Notes under the pieces: generated by a model | Databases searched by the model: none | Told to the model about the DNA's origin: nothing | What the model saw: the letters and a program-made list of their open reading frames with translations, nothing else | Origin: a bacterium | GTDB taxonomy: Bacteria; Ratteibacteria; UBA8468; B48-G9; JAFGKM01 | NCBI GenBank assembly: GCA_023230585.1 | Contig: JALNXB010000058.1 | Location: 1 to 10,494, forward strand | DNA length: 10,494 bases | Reading direction: 5' to 3' | Shown here: piece after piece, positions 1-7,041 of the stretch | How positions within the stretch are numbered: the first letter of the stretch is position 1 | Layout: each line of letters opens with the position of its first letter | Translations under genes and position numbers: made by a program

Positions 1-2499
1 AGCACGCTTTCCTGTACGTCCTTCTTTTGACAACAATTTTAAAGCAGTAGGTATACCTATAAACGGGTTATGAAACTCGTGTTGCCCAAGATATACGCTC
101 CTGCGAGGGCCTGGAAACATAGGCGAAATATATAGGTTAGGCCAATTAAGAAGATTATCTGGCTTCTTTTTAAGGTCCTCAGAAAACGGATATATACTTT
201 TATAATAGAGAGCATCTTGAAGTGTCTGTTCTACTACGTATCTATTCTTATCTTCGCCTGTTAACCAGTAGGCAAGAGAATGCATAAACAGGTCGTGGTT
301 TTTATGCCCAGCAGGTCTGTACCTACGGTCAAAACGGTACCTCTGGTCAAGAAGTTTTAATATAGCCTCTTTTACCAACTCGTCGCCTGTCTCAAGATAA
401 TACTCTGCAAGAGCAAAACCGGTACGATGATCTTTGTATAAAGGACCATAACCTGCTTCTTTTAACCCGTTTTGGCTTTCCATATCTATCCAAGCGTGTG
501 CTACCTCTTTTGCCAACTTAAGAGTGTTCTCATCCCAATCGAGTTTAAATAACGGTCCAAGCATCCTTAACCCCATAGCGCCTATACTCTTGTTTACCTT
601 CCAATTGTTTTTAATAAAAGAATCTTTTACTTTATATATAATATCGAGAGACCTCTCGTCGCCTGTAAGGTAATATTCAAGAAGCCAATGGTTAATAACA
701 CCAGAGTTTAGAAACATCGGTCTGGACTTTTCACCCCAGAATAGAGGCAGTTTACCTGACCTACCAACACCTCCTGATGCTGTAGTAAAACTTCCTTTCT
801 GCTTATTTGGAACATCCCAATGGATAACATGCCAGTCACCTGTAAAACGACTAAAACGGTGAGCCCAATCATAATATTGTCTTTCACCGCTCCTTGCATA
901 AAGCCTCCAAGGTTCGCTACGTAAACCATACTCTCTAAGGTTTGACAAAGCATGATGGCTTGACATCAACTTACCCTTAACCTCACCAAAAGACCTGTCT
1001 GGATAACATCCCCAAGCAATATACCCTGTCATTGGAAAAACTTTTAATGGAACAATCAACCTATCCCAATAATCCGAGATAAGAGATTCTTCAGCAGGAA
1101 ACATTTTAGTATCTTTATGTAACATAGGTTGTTTTCCGTAAGCCTCGGTAGCACAAAGCCAAGACGGTTCCGCTATAACAAGAGGTGCCCTTGAGCATGC
1201 AACCGCTTGTTTTTTTACTACATCCTGATTATAGGAACCATTACGCACCACAAACCATATTTCGTGAGTTCGAGATGTCCCTTGAGCGTTACTACCGATA
1301 GATTCAAGTTCTTTATCTGATGTTATACCAAGCCCTTCAGTAACCCATCTCTCAAAATACTCTTTCACAAGAGTTTTTACACGAAAATCAAGTTCTCTAC
1401 CACTACGACCTGACCATAACACCGCTTTTGTGCTTTGAGGTCCGAAAGAGATTTCCTTAGGAAACCGTTCTGCTAAAAATGGCATTACCAGAGTAATCCC
1501 AAAATTTCCGTAATCTCCGTGAGCCCAATCACCTGCAATTTTAAACTCCTCAACCACTTGTTCCCCTTTACCAATCACAGCTTTATATACCCTTTCAGCA
1601 AAATGAGGGTACATATCTTGAAGCAGATAAACTTCTTGGTTTTCTGATGTCACCTTTTTTATATCCTCAGAATTGAATTCACCTATTGGACAGTATACAT
1701 CTAAAGGAGAAGAGGCAGTCTTAAAATCAAGCCCATAATCCTTAAACCAAACATTGTTTGTATTTTCGGTAAATATAATCGAATGAGTGAGTTTTACAAC
1801 AGGAGAATCAACTGCGAAATAGAACCACACCTCTGCTCTTGCAAGTTTTTCTCCTGCACTGGTCACGTACCACCCTGACCTTTTAAGAGCGACCCTTCCA
1901 GGACCTTCTTTTAAAAACACATTCTCTATCTCTGCCAGTTCACCTGCTACTGTTGCTCTTCTGCCTTTATTATCTATTAAATACGCACCTGCCCCTGAAT
2001 TTTTCAAGAACTGTTTTTTCTCTTTACCAGAGATCATCCAAGCCTCTTCAGGCAGAAGTTTATCCTTATCAAACCTAAATGAAGCAACCCCTGTATCTAT
2101 AGTAAAACCTGCCTCTGAACCGGGTATTACCTTTAAAGGATTTTTTAACTGGCTTCTCTTCACCCCAGCCCCATACTCAACATAATATTTACCTTGCGGA
2201 GAAGCAGTAAACCCTACCAAAGCCCATCTTATACTTCCATCTTGCCAGGTTGCCGAAACATCTACTTGTGAAGGCACCTCCACTCCGTTGCTCATTAAAC
2301 GAACAGAAGATATATCCTTCAATACGCCTTGAGGAAACGCAAGACTTCCTATCATTGGCCAAGTAGTTTTAAGCCCTGAAACATCTTCAATCATAAGTTG
2401 AAACTTTTCTGCTTTTAGACTACTTGTCTGCAAAAATCCACACATAAAGAAGATTAAACCAATCTTTGCCAAACAATCTAAAATCCTATCAAAATCCAT
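1..2499 (-). CDS. PcRGLX/YetA-like exo-rhamnogalacturonan lyase family protein, 3' end beyond window
   Basis: The frame stays open from the ATG at 2499 to base 1: 833 codons and no stop, so the C-terminus lies outside the window. Residues 1-30 look like a signal peptide: Arg/Lys early, a hydrophobic stretch GLIFFMCGFL at about 14-23, and a cleavage-like SLKA before EKF. The mature start, with SSVRLMSNGVEVPSQVDV and WQDGSIRWALVGF (about residues 60-94), matches the N-terminal RIFT-barrel pattern of PcRGLX/YetA-like proteins. The middle is beta-rich. The last 250 or so residues are helical and rich in W, Y and H, as in the alpha/alpha toroid domain of that family. Known members include exo-lyases that release disaccharides from rhamnogalacturonan; the substrate here is inferred. 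GGAG at 2507-2510 precedes the ATG. The start overlaps the acetyltransferase stop by 11 nt, so it is the last visible gene of the signal-peptidase operon. Other secreted polysaccharide lyases with this fold remain possible. Confidence 0.8.
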   Translation of the reverse strand, partial: MDFDRILDCLAKIGLIFFMCGFLQTSSLKAEKFQLMIEDVSGLKTTWPMIGSLAFPQGVLKDISSVRLMSNGVEVPSQVDVSATWQDGSIRWALVGFTASPQGKYYVEYGAGVKRSQLKNPLKVIPGSEAGFTIDTGVASFRFDKDKLLPEEAWMISGKEKKQFLKNSGAGAYLIDNKGRRATVAGELAEIENVFLKEGPGRVALKRSGWYVTSAGEKLARAEVWFYFAVDSPVVKLTHSIIFTENTNNVWFKDYGLDFKTASSPLDVYCPIGEFNSEDIKKVTSENQEVYLLQDMYPHFAERVYKAVIGKGEQVVEEFKIAGDWAHGDYGNFGITLVMPFLAERFPKEISFGPQSTKAVLWSGRSGRELDFRVKTLVKEYFERWVTEGLGITSDKELESIGSNAQGTSRTHEIWFVVRNGSYNQDVVKKQAVACSRAPLVIAEPSWLCATEAYGKQPMLHKDTKMFPAEESLISDYWDRLIVPLKVFPMTGYIAWGCYPDRSFGEVKGKLMSSHHALSNLREYGLRSEPWRLYARSGERQYYDWAHRFSRFTGDWHVIHWDVPNKQKGSFTTASGGVGRSGKLPLFWGEKSRPMFLNSGVINHWLLEYYLTGDERSLDIIYKVKDSFIKNNWKVNKSIGAMGLRMLGPLFKLDWDENTLKLAKEVAHAWIDMESQNGLKEAGYGPLYKDHRTGFALAEYYLETGDELVKEAILKLLDQRYRFDRRYRPAGHKNHDLFMHSLAYWLTGEDKNRYVVEQTLQDALYYKSIYPFSEDLKKKPDNLLNWPNLYISPMFPGPRRSVYLGQHEFHNPFIGIPTALKLLSKEGRTGKRA

Positions 2500-2971
2500 T
2501 TTTTATCTCCTTTTTAGAAGTTTTACCCATACGCAATAATATTACATTATTCTTTTTTATCTCCTCTAACGGTTCATACCCAAGTTTTTTATAAAGGTTT
2601 ATATTCCCATAACTTTTGCTCCCAGCCGCCAACTCATACCTACAAGCCTTAGGGAAACATTTTTCTATTTCAAGCATAAGATTTGTTCCAATCCCTTTTT
2701 TTTGGTATTCAGGTAGAACAGATAACCTGCTCAACCAACAGATATCTCCCTGCATAACTCCCCTAACAGAACCTACCAACTGACCATTATTTAAAACAGA
2801 TTTAAGAATAATATGTGTATCAAAATCCTTAACAACCTGTTCAATAGTCTCAACGAGAGGAGAAATAGTAAAATCGTTATACAACTTTCCTTCACTTTCA
2901 AAAGCAGCCATTTGAACATGCAAAATATCAGACGCATCTTTTAAAGATGCTTTTTTAATAATTATTTCCAT
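2489..2971 (-). CDS. GNAT family N-acetyltransferase
   Basis: A 160-residue protein with the Gcn5-related acetyltransferase fold. It opens with the usual first strand and helix (IIIKKASLKDASDILHVQ). It carries motif A, LSVLPEYQKKGIGTNLML at about 83-100, with the acetyl-CoA pyrophosphate-binding QKKGIG, and motif B, NINLYKKLGYEP at about 123-134. The substrate cannot be told from sequence; family members acetylate amines on small molecules or protein N-termini. The ATG at 2971 is preferred over the in-frame GTG at 3001. It gives the standard GNAT N-terminus and lies 4 nt after the upstream stop, whereas the GTG adds 10 unlikely residues and a 26-nt overlap. No clear Shine-Dalgarno precedes either start, which suggests translational coupling. 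Its 3' end overlaps the lyase start. Confidence 0.85.
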   Translation of the reverse strand: MEIIIKKASLKDASDILHVQMAAFESEGKLYNDFTISPLVETIEQVVKDFDTHIILKSVLNNGQLVGSVRGVMQGDICWLSRLSVLPEYQKKGIGTNLMLEIEKCFPKACRYELAAGSKSYGNINLYKKLGYEPLEEIKKNNVILLRMGKTSKKEIKNGF

Positions 2972-2975
2972 TTTT

Positions 2976-3437
2976 TCAATAAAAAGAGTACGGGTTTTCA
3001 CCCAACTTCACAATTTTCCATTTACTACCTTCTTTCTTCATTTCAACCATAAAACTTCCAACCTCACCAACAGATTCTCCCGAAAGAGTTTTACCTCTCC
3101 CTTCGCCTATAAACCTAACAATAGCCCTCTTTTCTTTACCTTCACCTTCTATAACAACGTTGACCTGACTTAAAGATATTTTAATATCTTCATACTGATT
3201 TAACAAACTCTTGGCATAATAGAAAAGGGTAGCCCAGGTGTGCCCGTAGTCATCCAAGTACTCCATAGAAAGTTGTTTCATAAACCCGATATGGTCTTTC
3301 TTTTCAAGACAAGTTTCTGCCACCCTCATAGTTTTCAATACCCTCTCTTTTTCTGAGGTAAAAAAATATTTTACTGCCACAAAAACAAGCACAACAAACA
3401 GTACAGCAGAAACAATAACCAAAAAACGTGTTCTCAT
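2976..3437 (-). CDS. Small membrane-anchored protein, function unknown
   Basis: A 153-residue protein with an N-terminal transmembrane segment or uncleaved signal anchor (about residues 5-26, FLVIVSAVLFVVLVFVAVKYFF) behind a positive MRTR start, so the remaining ~125 residues are predicted to lie outside the cytoplasm. The soluble part begins with helices (KERVLKTMRVAETCLEKKDHIGF) and ends in strands (GSFMVEMKKEGSKWKIVKLG). That resembles NTF2-like or SnoaL-like domains, but this is a fold-level impression, not an identification. A strong GGAGGT (3439-3444) sits just before the ATG. The start overlaps the signal peptidase stop as ATGA, a classic coupled junction. Presence between a signal peptidase and secreted enzymes suggests an envelope role (inference). 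Confidence 0.75.
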   Translation of the reverse strand: MRTRFLVIVSAVLFVVLVFVAVKYFFTSEKERVLKTMRVAETCLEKKDHIGFMKQLSMEYLDDYGHTWATLFYYAKSLLNQYEDIKISLSQVNVVIEGEGKEKRAIVRFIGEGRGKTLSGESVGEVGSFMVEMKKEGSKWKIVKLGENPYSFY

Positions 3438-3910
3438 TTACCTCCAATAACCCGACCTATAATATTTTTAATATCAACCTGAGTCAATAAATGAAACTTA
3501 TGAGGCATACTTCTATTATCTCCAGCCACAAACACACAACCCTGCCTTACTACAAATGGCTCAACATCCCAACTATTCTTTTCAGATAAATACTCTTCTA
3601 CCTCTTGTTTGTCGTTAACAAAAAGATTACCGTCTTTTATTTCAATCTTCTCTCCAGCCAACCCCAAAACCCTCTTCTCAAAATATAAGTATGGTTTCTC
3701 TTTTGTCCTAAAAACAATAACTTCTCCTCTACGTGGAGTTCGCACCTTGTACGTCAATTTATCAACAAAAATAAAACTTCCATCCATATAAGTTGGTTCC
3801 ATACTCTTACCAAAAGTTTTGAACCCCTGCACAACGTACAACCTTATAAGAAACAGAAATATTGCTATTACAACAAGCCTAATTATTCTCGTTTTCTTCA
3901 TAAAATTCAT
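3434..3910 (-). CDS. lepB: Signal peptidase I (S26 family), short form
   Basis: Cleaves signal peptides from exported proteins at the outer face of the cytoplasmic membrane. A 158-residue protein with one N-terminal transmembrane segment (about 10-27). Box B is GKSMEPTY with the nucleophile Ser36. Box C/D is YFEKRVLGLAGEKIEI with the general-base Lys79. Box E starts GDNRSM at 130-135. The size is like the short Gram-positive SipS-type enzymes rather than E. coli LepB. Box E continues PHKFH, not the usual S-x-D-S-R, so that end is divergent. The start could be the ATG at 3910 or the one at 3901 (residue 4); neither has a clear Shine-Dalgarno. It is first in the operon with the membrane-anchored protein, the acetyltransferase and the exported lyase. 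Confidence 0.9.
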   Translation of the reverse strand: MNFMKKTRIIRLVVIAIFLFLIRLYVVQGFKTFGKSMEPTYMDGSFIFVDKLTYKVRTPRRGEVIVFRTKEKPYLYFEKRVLGLAGEKIEIKDGNLFVNDKQEVEEYLSEKNSWDVEPFVVRQGCVFVAGDNRSMPHKFHLLTQVDIKNIIGRVIGGK

Positions 3911-3928
3911 TATATCAGTGATTTAAAT

Positions 3929-3958
3929 ATAATACAATCATATAATAGGATATAGCAA
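3929..3958 (-). promoter_or_regulatory. Possible promoter of the signal peptidase operon
   Basis: On the minus strand TTGCTA (3953-3958) is followed after 18 nt by TATTAT (3929-3934). The expected start site is about 10 nt before the first ATG. The region is very AT-rich, so chance matches are likely. The spacing and the position in front of the operon are the only support. Confidence 0.3.
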
Positions 3959-3969
3959 TAATAGAACTT

Positions 3970-3997
3970 TTGACACAGAACAATAATTTGATTTAAT
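3970..3997 (+). promoter_or_regulatory. Possible sigma-70-type promoter of the amidohydrolase operon
   Basis: A consensus -35 TTGACA (3970-3975) is followed after 16 nt by TTTAAT (3992-3997). A perfect TATAAT overlaps at 3997-4002 but its spacing (21 nt) is too long. The leader to the ATG at 4072 would be about 65-70 nt and ends in GGAG at 4061-4064. Confidence 0.45.
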
Positions 3998-4071
3998 ATA
4001 ATTGAAGTTTTTACAATCATATACTATCCTTATGATATGTTAAAATAAAGATATATAAAAGGAGAACCCTT

Positions 4072-4890
4072 ATGGGAAAAGAACTGCACCAAACATTTTG
4101 GGAAATAAAAAAATATAAATCAATAGATTTCCATAACCATATCAGGTTGAAAAACAAAGTTTTAGACCTCGAATCTGCTAAATCACTACTAAACGCCGCT
4201 GATACTCTCGGTATTGAAAAGATTTGCGTTTCCCGCCCCTTAACACCTGATTCTCCTTCACCAAGCGACGTTACAACAGTAAACAATGCCGTATTGGAAG
4301 CTATGAAGTTTTCAGAAAGATTTATAGGGTTCTGTTTTTTAAATCCCGGTTACATACAAGAAAGTCTTAAAGAGATGGAAAGATGTATTATAAAAGGAAA
4401 TATGGCTGGAGTAAAATTATACCACCAATACCTTGTATGCGACCCGGCGTTAACCCCTGTTATGTCGTATGCCGCAGAGTTGGGGGTACCTGTTTTAATG
4501 CATTCAGGCAAACTAACAAACCCTAAAGATATAAAATTACAAACACGTTTAAGCAATTCAAGCCATTTTATAAAAGCAGTCAAGATGTTTCCTAACACCA
4601 TAATTGTGCAGGGACACATAGGAGGAGGTGGCGATTGGGAGTGGACTCTTAGAGTTTTAGAAGACCTTGAAAAAAATGCAAAATTTTATATAGATACAAG
4701 CGGTAGCGTAATAGACACAGGTATAGTAAAAAAGACAGTCAAAACACTTGGTGAAGACCGAGTTTTGTTTGCAACAGACGGTTCTATGGATGAAGGTGTT
4801 GGGAAAGTTCTTGATGCAAAACTATCCGAAAAACAACTAAGAAAAATATTTTCTGGAAATTTTAATAACATTCTTAAAGAGCGGAGGTAA
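4072..4890 (+). CDS. Amidohydrolase-2 family metal-dependent hydrolase (catalytic member of a tandem pair)
   Basis: A 272-residue TIM-barrel protein of the amidohydrolase superfamily (amidohydrolase_2 type). All expected metal and catalytic positions are visible: DFHNH with H21 and H23 at the end of strand 1, GVKLY with K115, VLMHSG with H144, VQGHIGGGG with H182, and FATDGS with D236. Relatives hydrolyse or decarboxylate small cyclic or carboxylated substrates; the substrate here is unknown. There is no signal peptide, so it should be cytoplasmic. GGAG at 4061-4064 lies 7 nt before the ATG. It is followed after only 2 nt by a second, divergent family member, whose GGAGG lies inside this gene's last codons, so the two are surely co-translated. 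Confidence 0.85.
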   Translation: MGKELHQTFWEIKKYKSIDFHNHIRLKNKVLDLESAKSLLNAADTLGIEKICVSRPLTPDSPSPSDVTTVNNAVLEAMKFSERFIGFCFLNPGYIQESLKEMERCIIKGNMAGVKLYHQYLVCDPALTPVMSYAAELGVPVLMHSGKLTNPKDIKLQTRLSNSSHFIKAVKMFPNTIIVQGHIGGGGDWEWTLRVLEDLEKNAKFYIDTSGSVIDTGIVKKTVKTLGEDRVLFATDGSMDEGVGKVLDAKLSEKQLRKIFSGNFNNILKERR

Positions 4891-4892
4891 CA

Positions 4893-5672
4893 ATGCTTTT
4901 TGATATAAACACAGCAACAGGTCACTGGCCTTTCAGGCAAATTCCTAACGAGAACATTTCAGAGTTAAAAACACTTTTAACAGATAAAGGTATCACAAAG
5001 GCAGCAGTTGTAAACACCAACGGAGTATTTTATAAAAACTGTCACGATGCCAACCTTGAACTGGCAAACCAAATATCAAAATATCCTGATTTCTTCACAG
5101 GTATTGCTACATTAAACCCATTATATCCTAAATGGGAAAAAGATTTACAGGATTGTTCAACACAACTCAAAATGAAAGGGCTTCGGTTGGTACCACAATA
5201 CCACAACTATAACTTAAACCAAGCTTGCGCAACAGAGATAGTTACAGTTGCAACAGAACTTAATATCCCTATATTTATTCCTTCAAGATTGGTTGATGTA
5301 AGACAGAGACATTGGATGGACACACAAACAACCCTAACAGTAGACGAGATAGGCGCTCTATCTCTTATTGTTCCAAATTCAAGAATAGTTATAACAGAAT
5401 GTTATGTATATCCTTCACAACTCAAAAAATTAGATGGCACTATTAAATACCCAAATTTATATTTTGAAATTTCAAGATTATCTTCTGCTTACGGGCAAGA
5501 GATTGCACAGATTGCAGAACTTATTGGTCAAGACCACCTGTTTTTTGGTACTGGCGCACCCTTTAAAGAAGTAACATCAGCGTTAATTAAACTAAACGTA
5601 ATGAAATGTCCAGAGCAGACAAGAGAACAAATATCATACCAAAACGCACAAAAACTTTTTAATATAAATTAA
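4893..5672 (+). CDS. Amidohydrolase-2-like TIM-barrel protein lacking the metal ligands
   Basis: A 259-residue protein related in length and strand pattern to the gene just upstream, but altered at each metal position when the two are lined up by eye. H-x-H of strand 1 becomes N6-T-A8 (FDINTATGHWPF). The strand-5 histidine becomes Pro130 (IFIPSR). The GH of strand 6 becomes Glu169 (VITECY). The terminal Asp becomes Gly221 (FGTGAPF). Proteins starting FD-N-x-x-G-x-x-PF are, to my knowledge, a recurring amidohydrolase-like subgroup, so the change may be old and conserved rather than decay; the frame is intact and well translated (GGAGG 8 nt before the ATG). A regulatory or structural subunit of the upstream enzyme, or an enzyme with a different active site, are both possible. 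Confidence 0.75.
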   Translation: MLFDINTATGHWPFRQIPNENISELKTLLTDKGITKAAVVNTNGVFYKNCHDANLELANQISKYPDFFTGIATLNPLYPKWEKDLQDCSTQLKMKGLRLVPQYHNYNLNQACATEIVTVATELNIPIFIPSRLVDVRQRHWMDTQTTLTVDEIGALSLIVPNSRIVITECYVYPSQLKKLDGTIKYPNLYFEISRLSSAYGQEIAQIAELIGQDHLFFGTGAPFKEVTSALIKLNVMKCPEQTREQISYQNAQKLFNIN

Positions 5673-5680
5673 ATAATATC

Positions 5681-6004
5681 TTATTTTTTCAGCATTTCAA
5701 GAGGGTTAGGTGTTTTTAATACAAGAAAAGTAGTATTTTCGTTACCTATATTCTTTATCAACATACTTGTTTCAAAAGCAACCGGCAACAGGTCTCCCTC
5801 AACAAGGTTATTCTCTTCTCCATTAAGGTTAACAGAGAGAGAACCTTTTAACACAAGAAGATGCACATTTGAATTGGCTTGATGTTTAGGCACACTTTGT
5901 CCGGGCTTTAAAGCAATCTGCATAATCTGCAAATACTTTTCATCAACAGGCCTTCTTCTACCCATTCCTTCCTCTCTATAAGGAACATTCTCCAACACAT
6001 TCAT
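5681..6004 (-). CDS. Small cupin-domain protein
   Basis: A 107-residue single-domain cupin. The pattern GQSVPKHQANSNVHLLVLKG (35-54) corresponds to cupin motif 1 with H41 and H48. EGDLLPVAFETSMLIKNIG (69-87) corresponds to motif 2, which here lacks the usual second histidine, so metal binding may be weak or absent. The fold binds small molecules or sugars; no reaction can be assigned. The ATG at 6004 is chosen because GGAGGT lies at the correct distance upstream (6009-6014); an in-frame GTG at 6010 falls inside that ribosome binding site. It points towards, and nearly touches, the end of the amidohydrolase gene (8 nt apart), with no convincing terminator between them. It lies downstream of the restriction endonuclease on the same strand, separated by 100 nt that hold a repeat. 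Confidence 0.75.
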   Translation of the reverse strand: MNVLENVPYREEGMGRRRPVDEKYLQIMQIALKPGQSVPKHQANSNVHLLVLKGSLSVNLNGEENNLVEGDLLPVAFETSMLIKNIGNENTTFLVLKTPNPLEMLKK

Positions 6005-6048
6005 TAGCACCTCCGTTTGGGGTTAAACTAACCTCAATATATTTTTAA

Positions 6049-6098
6049 GCGGATTTATCCGCCGAAGCTCGTTTCTCAGAGCGTAAACATAGAACATA
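6049..6098. repeat. Composite dispersed repeat, copy 1 (left of the restriction-modification cassette)
   Basis: Two modules lie head to tail. The first, 6049-6074, begins with a small inverted repeat (GCGGAT, 2-nt loop, ATCCGC) and continues CGAAGCTCGTTT. It recurs exactly at 8093-8118. The second, 6071-6098, starts GTTTCTCAGAGCGTA and recurs exactly at 8057-8084. In the right-hand locus the two modules are in the opposite order. It separates the endonuclease stop from the cupin gene. Confidence 0.85.
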
Positions 6099-6104
6099 GT
6101 TAAT

Positions 6105-7037
6105 TTATTCATAAGTTTGGTTCAACAAAAATTCCAAAACACCTTTTTCAAGCATAGCAAGATTAAAGAGGTAATCATTATGATTAAAAGTTTCACGTAA
6201 AGGTTTTGTAGTTGTTTTCCAACCCATTCCGTCGGTAATCCATAAAAACTTGTATTTTCCATTTAAAACATCAAACAAAGTTCTATACTCTCCAGCAGTA
6301 GATTTTAATTTTGAACCACCACCGCCATAAAAATTTGTTTCAATGATAAATAATTCTTTACCATTGTAAATAACAAAATCATAACGACGAGAAGATTTAT
6401 CAACGGGCACATCATAGCAAAACTCTTTTTTAATCTTTGCAGCGTTTGCTTCTTTTAGATACTTGAAATTACTTTTCGCACAAACATCTTTAATAAAAAC
6501 TTCAACGATATTTTCCATTGCATGCCCGCCTCGATTCTTCCTTCCATTACTATCAAGCCCTGCTTCAACGCCAATCATATAATCTACTAAATTTTTAATT
6601 TTATTATCAGTAATTAAATATTTGAGCCCTGTTTCTTGTACAAAATGTAAATACTTTTCTATATCTTTATCAGAAATATCTGTTTTAGAAAAATCATAAT
6701 CTTCATAAATAAGTTTCTTGCTTTGAAAATCTACAAGAATTTTAAATTTTTTAGTATTCCTACCATCTCGTACTACTAAAGCAGGGATGACTTTTGCAAT
6801 GTTTGGGTTTTCTTTCAATAAAAACTTAAATTCCTTATCAAAATCATCTTTCCCAATCAAATAATTCAAGTTATTTAAAGCAATCTCTATTTGCTTCGTA
6901 TTGGTAAAGACTTTTTCCCAGTTAACAAAATATGACCAAATTGTATTACTTGGCTTTAAATTTGATATCAGAAAACTAAAGACCTGATCTTCTGTGTTGC
7001 AATTTAAGGTTGTTTCATAAAAAGATATTTTTTTCAT
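6105..7037 (-). CDS. dpnB: Type II restriction endonuclease, DpnII/MboI family (predicted GATC)
   Basis: A 310-residue protein close in length and motifs to R.DpnII, which cuts before GATC in unmethylated DNA. Family hallmarks are RKNRGGHAMENIVEVF (166-181) and the active-site block RRYDFVIYNGKELFIIETNF (217-236), followed by GGGGSKLKSTAGEYRTL. This supplies a PD-(D/E)xK-type core with D220 and E233, where the usual lysine position is Asn235 (ETN), as in other DpnII-family members. GATC specificity is inferred from family membership. It follows the methyltransferase after 4 nt, with only a weak ribosome binding site, so expression should depend on the methyltransferase gene. Hand counts in several 60-base stretches give about 23-28% GC, well below the flanking genes, suggesting horizontal acquisition. 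Confidence 0.88.
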   Translation of the reverse strand: MKKISFYETTLNCNTEDQVFSFLISNLKPSNTIWSYFVNWEKVFTNTKQIEIALNNLNYLIGKDDFDKEFKFLLKENPNIAKVIPALVVRDGRNTKKFKILVDFQSKKLIYEDYDFSKTDISDKDIEKYLHFVQETGLKYLITDNKIKNLVDYMIGVEAGLDSNGRKNRGGHAMENIVEVFIKDVCAKSNFKYLKEANAAKIKKEFCYDVPVDKSSRRYDFVIYNGKELFIIETNFYGGGGSKLKSTAGEYRTLFDVLNGKYKFLWITDGMGWKTTTKPLRETFNHNDYLFNLAMLEKGVLEFLLNQTYE

Positions 7038-7041
7038 AATA

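Noticed and set aside
708..953. 81-codon minus-strand frame
   Set aside because: Shadow of the lyase gene in another frame; the lyase frame is open across the entire region.
2972..3001. Upstream GTG start for the acetyltransferase
   Set aside because: It would add 10 atypical residues and overlap the preceding gene by 26 nt; the ATG at 2971 gives the normal GNAT N-terminus.
5673..5680. Bidirectional terminator between amidohydrolase and cupin genes
   Set aside because: Only AT-rich sequence with a short T-run; no stable hairpin seen.
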